From assembly GCA_017540605.1 (NCBI GenBank), contig JAFYAS010000011.1, positions 1-49,172 of the forward strand: DNA of 49,172 nt, read 5' to 3'. The position numbers and the translations under genes are program-made. The notes beneath the pieces are model-generated. The model was given only the letters and a program-made list of their open reading frames with translations, had not been told where the DNA came from and did not search any database. Source of the stretch: Lachnospiraceae bacterium (GTDB lineage Bacteria; Bacillota; Clostridia; Lachnospirales; Lachnospiraceae). Shown here piece after piece: positions 35,011 to 43,386 of the stretch (positions are counted from its first letter, which is position 1; each line of letters begins with the position of its first letter).

Positions 35011-35958
35011 TTACTCCTCAGGCCCCATACCAAAGCCATCTACTATGGTTCCAAGGGAACGAGCCTTCTTGGGTTTTTCGGGCTTTTCTGCCTTAGGCTT
35101 AGCAGGTGTTTTGGGCGCATCGGGAACCTTCACAGGCTCATTGCCTATCAGAAGTCCTGACAGTCCGCCGCCCTTTGCCTTTTTGGTCTCAGCAGTTTTA
35201 TCTATATTCTCTTCCTTCAAGGGAGCCTTTCTGATGCTCGCAATGCTCTCCAAGGTCTTTGAATTCGGTTCTGCCTTAGGTACCGGTGTTTCTTCTACCG
35301 GCTCTGCCTTCGGCTCAGGCTTTGCGGGAGTCTTGGTGACAGGCGCATTCTCAGGAACTGCCTGCTTTTGTTCAGCTTCCTTTTCAGGTGGAAGAGGCTG
35401 TCCTGTAACTAAACGGATCTGATTCTCTATCTCTGCAGAATTCGTGTTCAGAACAAATGCGTCATTCTCAAGTGAAGCGATGAGATTCATATAATTGGTC
35501 TTCTCGGCCTCCAATGTCGCAAGAACATATTTCTTGATATTGTCGAGATTGTCCTGTGTATAGTAAAGGGAACCGAGACGGATCTCATTGGCCTCAGCTG
35601 TCGCCTGTGCTACTATCTGCTCAGCCTGTGCCTGAGCTGTTGCAAGTAACTGCTGTGCCTGAGCTGTTGCGATCCTTGTGATCTCACCCTCTGCAACTCT
35701 CTTTTCAGCCTCCTCACCTGCTGCCACAAGCATAGCATCTGCACGATTTCTTGCATCAGCAAGTATAGCTTCCTTATTCTTCATGATCTTCTTACTTCTC
35801 TCGATCTCTGATGGAAGTCTTTGTCGAAGTTCATTTATATAACTCTTTAATTCATCCTTTGCAAGTGTAATCTTGTTGGTTGACAGATATGAATACTTGG
35901 CATTCTCAACATAAGCATCCAGATCAGCAATTAATTCCTCAATGCCCTTCTTTGCCAT
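35011..35958 (-). CDS. coiled-coil protein of the coaD locus, function unknown
   Basis: 315 residues. Residues 1-190 are strongly helical and Ala/Glu/Gln-rich (RIATAQAQQLLATAQAQAEQ), resembling V-ATPase subunit E or DivIVA-like coiled coils. The remainder is a Pro/Lys/Glu-rich tail, probably disordered, ending in KARSLGTIVDGFGMGPEE. There is no signal peptide or membrane helix. Its place after coaD is common in Clostridia, where it is often called merely ATPase or hypothetical; I see no Walker motif. Possible roles are in cell division or as a scaffold, by analogy only. The ATG has AGGAGG upstream. It is the last gene of the rpmB-side cluster. Confidence 0.75.
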   Translation of the reverse strand: MAKKGIEELIADLDAYVENAKYSYLSTNKITLAKDELKSYINELRQRLPSEIERSKKIMKNKEAILADARNRADAMLVAAGEEAEKRVAEGEITRIATAQAQQLLATAQAQAEQIVAQATAEANEIRLGSLYYTQDNLDNIKKYVLATLEAEKTNYMNLIASLENDAFVLNTNSAEIENQIRLVTGQPLPPEKEAEQKQAVPENAPVTKTPAKPEPKAEPVEETPVPKAEPNSKTLESIASIRKAPLKEENIDKTAETKKAKGGGLSGLLIGNEPVKVPDAPKTPAKPKAEKPEKPKKARSLGTIVDGFGMGPEE

Positions 35959-35979
35959 TGCAAAACTCCTCCTAAATAA

Positions 35980-36465
35980 CTACTGAAAATTGAACTCTTT
36001 TCTCAATGCATCAGCAACAACCTCCGGAACCGTGTCCGGTGCTATCACGCCGTATTTAGCATATTCCTTTACTAAAGACGAGCTTAAGTAGGAATATTTA
36101 AGGCTTGTTGTCAGGAAAATAGTATCAATAGTTTCTCCGGAAACCTGTCGATTGCTCTGAGCTATCTGAACCTCATACTCGTAATCCGTTACGGCACGAA
36201 GGCCTCTGACTATCACGCTGATATCATGCTGCTTTGCAAAATCAACAGTCAGACCGTCAAACACCTCAACGGATACATTGTCCATATCACTGACCACAGC
36301 CTTTAACATATTAACACGATTTTCAACAGAAAACAATGGTGTTTTTGCATTATTGTTAAGTACTCCGATCACCAATGAGTCAAACATAGAGGCTGAACGC
36401 CTTATGATGTCGATATGACCGAGGGTCACGGGATCAAAGCTTCCGGGATATATTGCATTTCTCAT
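35980..36465 (-). CDS. coaD: phosphopantetheine adenylyltransferase
   Basis: 161 residues, the standard length. [18 protein letters not shown] contains the T/HxGH nucleotidyltransferase motif, followed by [14 protein letters not shown] and the C-terminal [14 protein letters not shown], all diagnostic of CoaD. It adds AMP to 4'-phosphopantetheine in the penultimate step of coenzyme A synthesis. The ATG lies 4 nt after the rsmD stop, with AGGAG in the gap, so translation is coupled. Confidence 0.97.
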   Translation of the reverse strand: MRNAIYPGSFDPVTLGHIDIIRRSASMFDSLVIGVLNNNAKTPLFSVENRVNMLKAVVSDMDNVSVEVFDGLTVDFAKQHDISVIVRGLRAVTDYEYEVQIAQSNRQVSGETIDTIFLTTSLKYSYLSSSLVKEYAKYGVIAPDTVPEVVADALRKEFNFQ

Positions 36466-36469
36466 CTTG

Positions 36470-37033
36470 TCACTCCTTGTTACTTAGCCTTAACAGGCTG
36501 TGTTTATTTGTCTTATATTCCTTGGTCTTTATAGTCTCAAAGCCAAGATCTTCAGTAAAGCTAAGATCAGTTCTTAGCCTTGATTCAACTACCACAATAC
36601 CATCCTCAGAAAGAATACCCGCCCTTTTTATCGCACTCAGTGTGTCCTCATAAAGCTCCGAATCATAGGGAGGATCAAGGAAAATGATATCAAAGCTTTC
36701 TTTTTTCGATGCAAGCTTTGCAATAGCTGTAAGGCAATCATTGGCATAAACCACCGCCTTATCCGAAAGCTTTGTATGCTCTAGATTCTTCTTTATACAC
36801 GCTGCAGCATCTCTTCCCATTTCCACGAAGACCGCTTCTTTCGCTCCTCTTGAAAGAGCCTCTATTCCAATCTGTCCGCTGCCAGCAAAAAGATCAAGAA
36901 ATCTTGCTCCGCCCACATCATTTTGCAATGTATTGAAAAGAGTTTCTTTTTCTCTGTCAAGGGTAGGTCTGGTCTCCATCCCCTTTGGTGTCATAAGGCT
37001 AAGCCTTCTGGCTGTTCCGGCTATTACTCTCAT
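36470..37033 (-). CDS. rsmD: 16S rRNA (guanine966-N2)-methyltransferase RsmD
   Basis: 187 residues. [13 protein letters not shown] and [15 protein letters not shown] are typical of Rsm[21 protein letters not shown] is SAM motif I, and [13 protein letters not shown] carries the catalytic DPPY. It methylates G966 of 16S rRNA on the assembling small subunit. The gene directly precedes coaD, the usual arrangement in bacteria. It begins 7 nt after the stop of the cellulase gene, implying transcription through the latter. Confidence 0.95.
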   Translation of the reverse strand: MRVIAGTARRLSLMTPKGMETRPTLDREKETLFNTLQNDVGGARFLDLFAGSGQIGIEALSRGAKEAVFVEMGRDAAACIKKNLEHTKLSDKAVVYANDCLTAIAKLASKKESFDIIFLDPPYDSELYEDTLSAIKRAGILSEDGIVVVESRLRTDLSFTEDLGFETIKTKEYKTNKHSLLRLSNKE

Positions 37034-37040
37034 AATCTTT

Positions 37041-38615
37041 CTACCTCATTTTTTTGATATTACCCAAAAGCCACTTTCCGGTATCCGAAAGATCACTCTC
37101 GGAAATGTTTTTCGTTTCTTTACTGTCAGACTTTAGAAGAGCTGAGGTTTCCGCCTTGTTGCATAAGCTCCAGCCCGCAAAGCTTAGGTTGTTCTCCTTG
37201 ATGATCTCAAGCCATTTATCCGCAGAATCATAATCTATTCCTCCGTTACCTGAAGCATCGCAGATAGAAAACTCGCTTATGAAAACAGGAAGTCCCGAAT
37301 CTCTGGCAGTCTTCAATTTGTTTTGTATATTCTCTTTGTGAGTGGCGGCGTAAAAATGCAGGGCATACATCAGATTCTCTCCCTTTACGGGATTCTTTGC
37401 CGCTATATCCACATCCTGAGACCAGGTAGGCGTGCCTATGATGATCACCGCATCCTTTGCATTTTTCCTGATAATGGGGATGATAGTTTCAGCATAAGAC
37501 CTTACATCCTCCCAGGTAGTTCCACCATTGGGCTCATTGCAGATCTCATAGAGGATATGATCCTTGTCCTTATATTTTTCAGTTATCATCTTAAAGAAAT
37601 CTTCTGCCGCACCCTGATTCTGCTTTGGATTGTTATCGCTTAATATATGCCAATCGATTATACAATACATGCCAAGCTCTTCAGTGGCTGTCACTGCCTT
37701 ATCAACAAGTCCCTCAAGCTTTTTCTTGTCACCGCCTGAGCAATAGCCCTCACCCTCGCCGGTGTACATGGCTACTCTGATAAGGTTTACACCCCAGTTG
37801 TCACGAAGACTTTTAAATGCATCGTTATTGACATAATCAGGAAACCAGCCTATACCATGAGTTGATACTCCCCGAAGCTGAAATTTCTTGCCATCCTTAT
37901 CTACCAGATCTGTCCCTTTTACAGAGAGCTTTCCGTGTGCGGCAAATGAACTGTCACCATTTGAAGAAGGCTCCGATTTGGTAGCTTCTGTTGCTTCCTC
38001 ACTCTTTTCTTCTGTCTTTTCTTCCTCGGTTTCCTCTACTACATATTCCTTCTTTTCTATCTCTTTGCCATCAATAAAGAGCTTTGCACCATCAGTACTT
38101 GGAATGTCCTTTGAAGCAAATATCATACCAAGACTTAAACTCTGACCCGCCTCAATGGTTGTGTTGTAGTCAACGGCTGTCAGTGTAAGCTTGCCTTTTT
38201 TTATCTCCTTATTGGCACTCCAGATATCAGTTACCTCAAAGCCGTCAGGAACAGAAACCTCTACACTCCAATTAGTTACTGCTTCATCAGTCATATTGTA
38301 AATATTTACATCTAGCTGTCCTGCCTGCTTTCCGTCATTGCCAGGCCAGGTATTAGAAACCTTTACATCAGCATACAGACTGTTCTTTGATTCTTTTTTC
38401 GACTCTGTTTTTTCTTCAGTTTTTTCCTCAGTTTTTTCTTCTTCTGAATCCTTGCTTTCCTCTGTTTCCGACACTTCAGTAGAAGCCTCTTCTATCTGTA
38501 CCTCAGATGAACCCGTCTCATCTGTTCCCGTAGAGGGCTCGGCAGTTTCCTTTCCACAGGAAGCAAATCCTGCCATCATAAGAACAAAAGACAAAATCAA
38601 TAATACCTTTTTCAT
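37041..38615 (-). CDS. lipoprotein GH5 endoglucanase with CBM2-like module
   Basis: 524 residues. A lipoprotein signal ends in a lipobox with Cys20 (GFASC), placing the enzyme on the outer face of the membrane. An acidic Glu/Ser/Thr linker follows, then a cellulose-binding module resembling CBM2 (about 78-190, NTWPGNDGKQAGQLDVNIYN), a second linker and the GH5 catalytic barrel (about 225-524). Acid/base Glu361 is in EICNEPNG and nucleophile Glu448 in PVFISEFS. It should cut beta-1,4-glucans such as cellulose. It has GGAGG before the ATG. Oddly, it lies between recG and rsmD, genes normally adjacent or nearly so in Firmicutes. Confidence 0.92.
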   Translation of the reverse strand: MKKVLLILSFVLMMAGFASCGKETAEPSTGTDETGSSEVQIEEASTEVSETEESKDSEEEKTEEKTEEKTESKKESKNSLYADVKVSNTWPGNDGKQAGQLDVNIYNMTDEAVTNWSVEVSVPDGFEVTDIWSANKEIKKGKLTLTAVDYNTTIEAGQSLSLGMIFASKDIPSTDGAKLFIDGKEIEKKEYVVEETEEEKTEEKSEEATEATKSEPSSNGDSSFAAHGKLSVKGTDLVDKDGKKFQLRGVSTHGIGWFPDYVNNDAFKSLRDNWGVNLIRVAMYTGEGEGYCSGGDKKKLEGLVDKAVTATEELGMYCIIDWHILSDNNPKQNQGAAEDFFKMITEKYKDKDHILYEICNEPNGGTTWEDVRSYAETIIPIIRKNAKDAVIIIGTPTWSQDVDIAAKNPVKGENLMYALHFYAATHKENIQNKLKTARDSGLPVFISEFSICDASGNGGIDYDSADKWLEIIKENNLSFAGWSLCNKAETSALLKSDSKETKNISESDLSDTGKWLLGNIKKMR

Positions 38616-38690
38616 AACATCCTCCAGATCATATTACATTTCAGAGTAAGCGATAAATTTAAAAAAATAGCTTATCAGTTACCTTTTTCG

Positions 38691-40718
38691 TTACAGATTT
38701 ATATCAGTATAGCTTCCGCCTCGAAGATCAGAAGCTATAACCTCTTCAAGCATTCCCCGTTTCTTCACCTCATCTACGGCACGCTTTGCATTTCTTAAAA
38801 CATCGGCATGATTGTATACATCGGCGAGCTTGAAATAAGGATCGCCGCTTTGCCTGTAGCCGAAGAAATCACCGGGACCTCTAAGTCTCAGGTCTTCATT
38901 GGCTATAAAAAATCCGTCATTGGAATCAACCAAAACCTGAAGCCTATCCATAGCTTCTCTGCTTTCCTTGCCGCACATGAATACACAGTAGGATTGGGCA
39001 TCCCCTCTACCTACTCTTCCTCTTAGCTGATGAAGCTGGGCAAGTCCAAATCGCTCGGCATTCTCTATCATCATAACAGTTGAATTGGGATTGTCAATAC
39101 CTACCTCGATAACGGTTGTAGATACCAGCACATCTATCTCTCTGTTATAGTATCTGTTCATAATGCTTTGTTTTTCCTCGGAGCTCATTTTCCCATGAAG
39201 ATATTCAATACGAACAGAGGGTGGAAGCTTTTCCTTCAGAGTCTCCGTATATCCGATGACATTCTCAACCTCCAATGTATCATTTTCATCAACCATGGCG
39301 CAGATCACATAAGCCTGATGCCCAGCTGCCACCTCCTTGGTTATGAACTTATAGGCTGCCGGTCTATAGTTTACTCCCACCGCACAGTTCTTGATGGGAA
39401 GCCTGTTTGCCGGAAGCTCATCGATCACAGATATATCAAGATCTCCATACAAAATGATCGCAAGAGTTCTCGGTATGGGAGTCGCGCTCATAACGAGTAC
39501 ATGGGGCATATCACCTTTTTTTGAAAGCTTTTCTCTTTGCTTTACACCGAAACGATGCTGCTCATCCGTCACTACCAGAGCAAGCTCCTTAAACTCCACC
39601 TTATCCTGAATAATGGCATGTGTACCTATGACAAGATCTATATCGTGAGCCTTTAGGCCTTCATAGATCATCCTTTTTTCCTTTGCAGGTGTAGAGCCGC
39701 AAAGAAGGGAAACTCGCACACCATAGGGCTCTAAAAGTTTCTTTAGCTTTTCAAAATGCTGCCCCGCCAAAACCTCGGTAGGTACCATATAAGCACATTG
39801 AAAACCGCTTTTAACACAGACTAAAAATGATATTGCGGCAACTATCGTCTTACCTGAACCCACATCACCCTGCACCAGTCGGTTCATAACCAAATCCCCG
39901 GCCATATCCTCACATATCTCATCTACGGTTCTCTTTTGGGCAGCCGTAAGCTTGTAAGGAAGGGATGATATAAAGCTGTCCTTTATATCATTTTCATTTA
40001 TCACATAATGATTGGTAACCTGAAGCTGACCCTCTTTAAGCTTTTCCATCCTGGCGAGATAAAAGAAGAATTCATCAAAGATCACTCTCTTTCTAGCCTT
40101 CATAAAAAGCTCTTCATCCTCAGGAAAATGCATAAGCTTTATGGCATCGGAATAATACATCAGATCATATTTTTCTATGATCTCATCAGGCAAAGGCTCA
40201 GGGATATCATCAACCAGCGGCAATACCGCCCTCACAGCCTTGCCTATAGACTTGCTTGTAAGCCCCTTGGTAAGACCATATATAGGCTGTAAAACCTTTT
40301 CCAAAGCCTTGTAGTCCTCCTCCTTATAAAACTCCGGATGCTCCATAGTCAGCGTATTCCCCTTCATGGAAATATCTCCCACGAACACATAGGTCTGTCC
40401 GGTATGGAGAGTATTTCTAAGATATGGCATATTGAACCAGACAAGCTTAAGAGCACCTGTCACATCCTTTGCAAAGCAGGTTGTAAGTGTAAGGGATCTC
40501 ACCCTTCTAAAATCCGGCTTTGATGTGATCTGTGCCTTTACTGCCATCCTTCTTCCGACCTCCAGCTCCTCTATAAAAACAGGAGCCTCGTACCTTTTAT
40601 AGGAGTTAGGAAAATAAAGGAGAAGATCCCTAATGTTTTCTATCCCCAATTTACGAAAAAGAGTAGACGACTTCTCGCCTACTCCTTTTATTTGATTGAC
40701 CGTATGATCAAGCTGCAT
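38691..40718 (-). CDS. recG: ATP-dependent DNA helicase RecG
   Basis: 675 residues, normal length. The N-terminal wedge/OB region (about 1-150, GVGEKSSTLFRKLGI) binds branched DNA; the motor follows with LTAAQKRTVDEI, the Walker A QGDVGSGKT (283-291), DEQHRFG and VMSATPIPRTL. QLRGRVGRG and the C-terminal GPGDFFGYRQSG are diagnostic. RecG regresses stalled forks and processes recombination intermediates. The ATG has AGAGG upstream, 12 nt after the fakA stop. Its neighbours fakA, asp23 and rpmB are the usual ones in Firmicutes. Confidence 0.97.
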   Translation of the reverse strand: MQLDHTVNQIKGVGEKSSTLFRKLGIENIRDLLLYFPNSYKRYEAPVFIEELEVGRRMAVKAQITSKPDFRRVRSLTLTTCFAKDVTGALKLVWFNMPYLRNTLHTGQTYVFVGDISMKGNTLTMEHPEFYKEEDYKALEKVLQPIYGLTKGLTSKSIGKAVRAVLPLVDDIPEPLPDEIIEKYDLMYYSDAIKLMHFPEDEELFMKARKRVIFDEFFFYLARMEKLKEGQLQVTNHYVINENDIKDSFISSLPYKLTAAQKRTVDEICEDMAGDLVMNRLVQGDVGSGKTIVAAISFLVCVKSGFQCAYMVPTEVLAGQHFEKLKKLLEPYGVRVSLLCGSTPAKEKRMIYEGLKAHDIDLVIGTHAIIQDKVEFKELALVVTDEQHRFGVKQREKLSKKGDMPHVLVMSATPIPRTLAIILYGDLDISVIDELPANRLPIKNCAVGVNYRPAAYKFITKEVAAGHQAYVICAMVDENDTLEVENVIGYTETLKEKLPPSVRIEYLHGKMSSEEKQSIMNRYYNREIDVLVSTTVIEVGIDNPNSTVMMIENAERFGLAQLHQLRGRVGRGDAQSYCVFMCGKESREAMDRLQVLVDSNDGFFIANEDLRLRGPGDFFGYRQSGDPYFKLADVYNHADVLRNAKRAVDEVKKRGMLEEVIASDLRGGSYTDINL

Positions 40719-40730
40719 AGCAATCCTCTA

Positions 40731-42479
40731 TTATTCTACGGAAATGATATAATAGTAAACTGGCTGTCCACCATAATATACTTCAACATCTGCATCGGGC
40801 AAAAGCTCTGAAAGCTTTTCAGAAAGCTCATTGGCCTCAGCCTCGGTAGCCTCGCTGCCGTAGTAGATTGAAACCAGCTCACTGTCTTCATCAGATATCT
40901 TGCTTATAAGCTCAATGGTAGTCTCCTGCTTATCCTTACCAACAGCCTCGATACCATTGTCGCCGATACCCATATAGTCACCTACATGGATCTCCTTGCC
41001 GTCAATAGATGTATCCCTGACTGCATAGGTCACCTCTCCACTCTTTACAAGAGAAAATGCTTCGCTCATGGCAGCCTCATTCTCCTCGGGAGTCGACTCG
41101 GGATTGAAGCCTATCATGGCTGAAATACCCTGAGGTACGGTCTTTGTAGGAAGAACAATGATGTTCTTATCCTTGGTAAGTGACTTCGCCTGGTTGGCTG
41201 CAAGAATGATATTCTTGTTGTTGGGAAGTATAAATATATTCTCGGCATTCACTGAAGCGATAGCCTCAAGCACATCCTCGGTGCTTGGATTCATGGTCTG
41301 TCCGCCGGAAATGATATAATCAACATTCAATTCCCCGAAAATGTCATTCATTCCGTCACCAACGGAAACCGAAATGAAACCATACTTCTTGGGAGGCTCA
41401 GCCTCCTTCTTATCCTCTTCAATAAGATCCTCATCATAGGGCTTGGGAGCTGTCTCTGCATGACGAATGATACCGTTTCTTTCCTCCTGCATCATCTTAG
41501 CCATACGCTCATGCTCTTTTTGAAGCTTCTCCTGATGCTCCATACGCATATTGTCGATCTTCATGTTGCAAAGCTGACCATAGGTAAAGGCCTTCTCAAA
41601 TACCTCTCCGGGATGATTGGTATGAACATGAACCTTTATCATCTCATCATCTGATACAAATACTAAGGAATCGCCCATAGAAAGAAGATATTCTCTGAAC
41701 TTGTCCTTGGTATTATCATCAATAGCCTTGTCAAGCACTACGATGAACTCGGTACAGTAGCCGAACTTTATATTTGCTGTGGTGATATTCTTTGAATCAA
41801 CTGCAGAAATAAGCTTTGCCTTTTCCTTCTTAACAACGGGAATATCAACCTTATAATCTACTTCATTGCCAACGAACTCATCATAGGCACCATGGAGAAC
41901 CTCCATAAGTCCCTGTCCGCCGGAATCTACAACACCCGCCTCTTTAAGTACCGGAAGCATATCGGGAGTCTTTGAAAGAACCTCATAACCATAATCAAGG
42001 ATAGCCTTAAAATATACATCAAGGTCCTTGGCTCTGGGACCAAGCTCCTGTGCTTTATCACATACACCCTTAGCTACTGTAAGGATAGTACCCTCCTTGG
42101 GTTTCATAACCGCCTTGTAGGCCGTCTCAACCGCACGCTTAAAGCCGGACATGATATCCTCTACGCCAAGCTCTTCCTTATCCTGAATGTCCTTGCAAAA
42201 GCCTCTGAAAAGCTGTGAAAGGATAACACCTGAGTTGCCTCTGGCGCCTCTTAAGGATCCGCTTGACATTGCCTTGGCTATGGTCGCCATAGTAGGATCC
42301 TCGATAGCCTGAACATCCTTTGCCGCAGACATAATGGTAAGTGACATATTGGTTCCTGTATCACCATCGGGAACAGGGAACACATTAAGCTCATTTATAT
42401 ATTCTTTTTTCGCCTCGATGCGCTTTGCACCGGCAAGAAATAATCTTTGCAGTGTTGCTGCATTTATAGTTGCACTCAC
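40731..42479 (-). CDS. fakA: fatty acid kinase subunit FakA (YloV, DAK2 family)
   Basis: 582 residues. The N-terminal DAK2 kinase domain has LNVFPVPDGDTGTNM (metal-binding Asp residues), GARGNSGVILSQLFRGF and VVDSGGQGL; the middle and the C-terminal FakA domain follow (ISGGQTMNPSTEDVLEAI, FILPNNKNI). FakA phosphorylates exogenous fatty acids held by FakB proteins, feeding phospholipid synthesis. No fakB is in the window. The start codon is GTG with AGGAGG upstream. It follows the Asp23 gene by 21 nt. Confidence 0.94.
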   Translation of the reverse strand: MSATINAATLQRLFLAGAKRIEAKKEYINELNVFPVPDGDTGTNMSLTIMSAAKDVQAIEDPTMATIAKAMSSGSLRGARGNSGVILSQLFRGFCKDIQDKEELGVEDIMSGFKRAVETAYKAVMKPKEGTILTVAKGVCDKAQELGPRAKDLDVYFKAILDYGYEVLSKTPDMLPVLKEAGVVDSGGQGLMEVLHGAYDEFVGNEVDYKVDIPVVKKEKAKLISAVDSKNITTANIKFGYCTEFIVVLDKAIDDNTKDKFREYLLSMGDSLVFVSDDEMIKVHVHTNHPGEVFEKAFTYGQLCNMKIDNMRMEHQEKLQKEHERMAKMMQEERNGIIRHAETAPKPYDEDLIEEDKKEAEPPKKYGFISVSVGDGMNDIFGELNVDYIISGGQTMNPSTEDVLEAIASVNAENIFILPNNKNIILAANQAKSLTKDKNIIVLPTKTVPQGISAMIGFNPESTPEENEAAMSEAFSLVKSGEVTYAVRDTSIDGKEIHVGDYMGIGDNGIEAVGKDKQETTIELISKISDEDSELVSIYYGSEATEAEANELSEKLSELLPDADVEVYYGGQPVYYYIISVE

Positions 42480-42500
42480 GACAAAATCCTCCTACTACAA

Positions 42501-42863
42501 TCAGTCAATGACCCTTACGCCTTCGACAAAGACATTGATCATATCAACCTTCATACCTGTGAACTCTTCAACCTTGTATCTGACAGTCTGCATAAGGTTG
42601 TCAGCTACGGTTGCGATGCTTACACCATAAGCAACTATGATATGTATGTTTATAGAAAGTCGCTTCTTCTCATCAACGGTCACGGCTACGCCCTTACTCA
42701 CGCTGTCGCCCTTTAAAAGCTTTACCAATCCGTCCTTCATGCTAACTGTAGCCATACCCACGATACCGAAGCATTCAAGGGCAGACATACCCGCGTACTG
42801 AGCTATAACATCATCATCGATCTGAATTTTGCCATTCTCATTGTTCATACTGCTATTAGCCAT
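42501..42863 (-). CDS. Asp23/Gls24 (YloU) family protein
   Basis: 120 residues from the ATG at 42863, which has CAGGAGGG nine bases upstream; an in-frame ATG at 42905 lacks one. The core (IDDDVIAQYAGMSALECFGIVGM and HIIVAYGVSIATVADNLMQTVR) is the Asp23/Gls24 fold. Family members are small, abundant, membrane-associated proteins tied to envelope or alkaline stress; YloU itself sits beside fakA in B. subtilis, as here. It has its own promoter at 42929-42957, and a repeat lies further upstream. Confidence 0.92.
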   Translation of the reverse strand: MANSSMNNENGKIQIDDDVIAQYAGMSALECFGIVGMATVSMKDGLVKLLKGDSVSKGVAVTVDEKKRLSINIHIIVAYGVSIATVADNLMQTVRYKVEEFTGMKVDMINVFVEGVRVID

Positions 42864-42928
42864 AGAGATTCCCTCCTGAAATATGCTCATGTTTTCAAGC
42901 CACACATCGACCCTGTGACCCTTGTATC

Positions 42929-42957
42929 ATCATACTATATATCCTTTAAATTCGCAA
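42929..42957 (-). promoter_or_regulatory. promoter of the asp23-fakA-recG cluster
   Basis: TTGCGA (42952-42957), a 17-nt spacer and TATGAT (42929-42934), about 65 nt upstream of the Asp23 start. Confidence 0.65.
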
Positions 42958-42978
42958 GGAAACTTTATCGACAATAAA

Positions 42979-43014
42979 TCGTAGCCGGAAACAGCGAGAC
43001 TGCTGAACAGTTAC
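42979..43014 (-). repeat. dispersed GTAACTGTTCAGCAG repeat, copy 3
   Basis: On the minus strand it reads GTAACTGTTCAGCAGTCTCG followed by CTGTTTCCGGCTAC, closely matching the copies at 15653 and 46061. It lies between the rpmB terminator and the asp23 promoter. Confidence 0.75.
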
Positions 43015-43039
43015 AACAAATCATCCAATAAAGTGAAAA

Positions 43040-43067
43040 AAGGTGTAAGACCTTCGCCCTACACCCT
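43040..43067 (-). terminator. rho-independent terminator of rpmB
   Basis: AAGGGTGTA pairs with TACACCTT around a 10-nt loop and is followed by a T-run on the minus strand. It begins 12 nt past the rpmB stop codon. Confidence 0.88.
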
Positions 43068-43079
43068 TTAATCACATAA

Positions 43080-43265
43080 CTATGCTCTCTCAACCTTACC
43101 GCTTCTAAGGCATGAAGTACATACATAAATTCTCTTAGGAGCTCCGTTCACCATAGCCTTTACAGACTTGATATTTGACTTCCACATCTTATTCGCTCTT
43201 CTATGAGAGTGGCTCACCTTAATACCGAAATGAGCGCCCTTATCACATACTGCACACTTTGCCAT
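43080..43265 (-). CDS. rpmB: ribosomal protein L28
   Basis: 61 residues from the ATG at 43265 (AGGAGG eight bases upstream); an in-frame start nine bases upstream has no suitable spacing. MAKCAVCDKGAHFG, SHSHRRANKMWKSN and YVCTSCLRSGKVER are typical of L28. Two CxxC pairs (CAVC, CTSC) mark the zinc-binding form, as opposed to the cysteine-free paralogue made by some bacteria under zinc limitation. It has its own promoter, a hairpin in the leader and a terminator. Confidence 0.96.
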   Translation of the reverse strand: MAKCAVCDKGAHFGIKVSHSHRRANKMWKSNIKSVKAMVNGAPKRIYVCTSCLRSGKVERA

Positions 43266-43294
43266 CTGTAGCACCTCCTATCAAATAAAAACTG

Positions 43295-43305
43295 CCCCTA
43301 CGGGG
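43295..43305 (-). promoter_or_regulatory. hairpin with U-run in the rpmB leader
   Basis: CCCC-GTA-GGGG is followed on the minus strand by CAGTTTTTATTT and then the ribosome site. It is short, but its position between promoter and gene suits attenuation or anti-SD control. Confidence 0.4.
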
Positions 43306-43318
43306 TCACAACACGCCT

Positions 43319-43347
43319 ATAATAACAGAAAATATTTTGAAATGCAA
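43319..43347 (-). promoter_or_regulatory. rpmB promoter
   Basis: TTGCAT (43342-43347), a 17-nt spacer and TATTAT (43319-43324), with TGT before the -10 box. Confidence 0.72.
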
Positions 43348-43386
43348 GAAAAATTTTATGGATACCCTCACATTTTTTTAAAAAAG

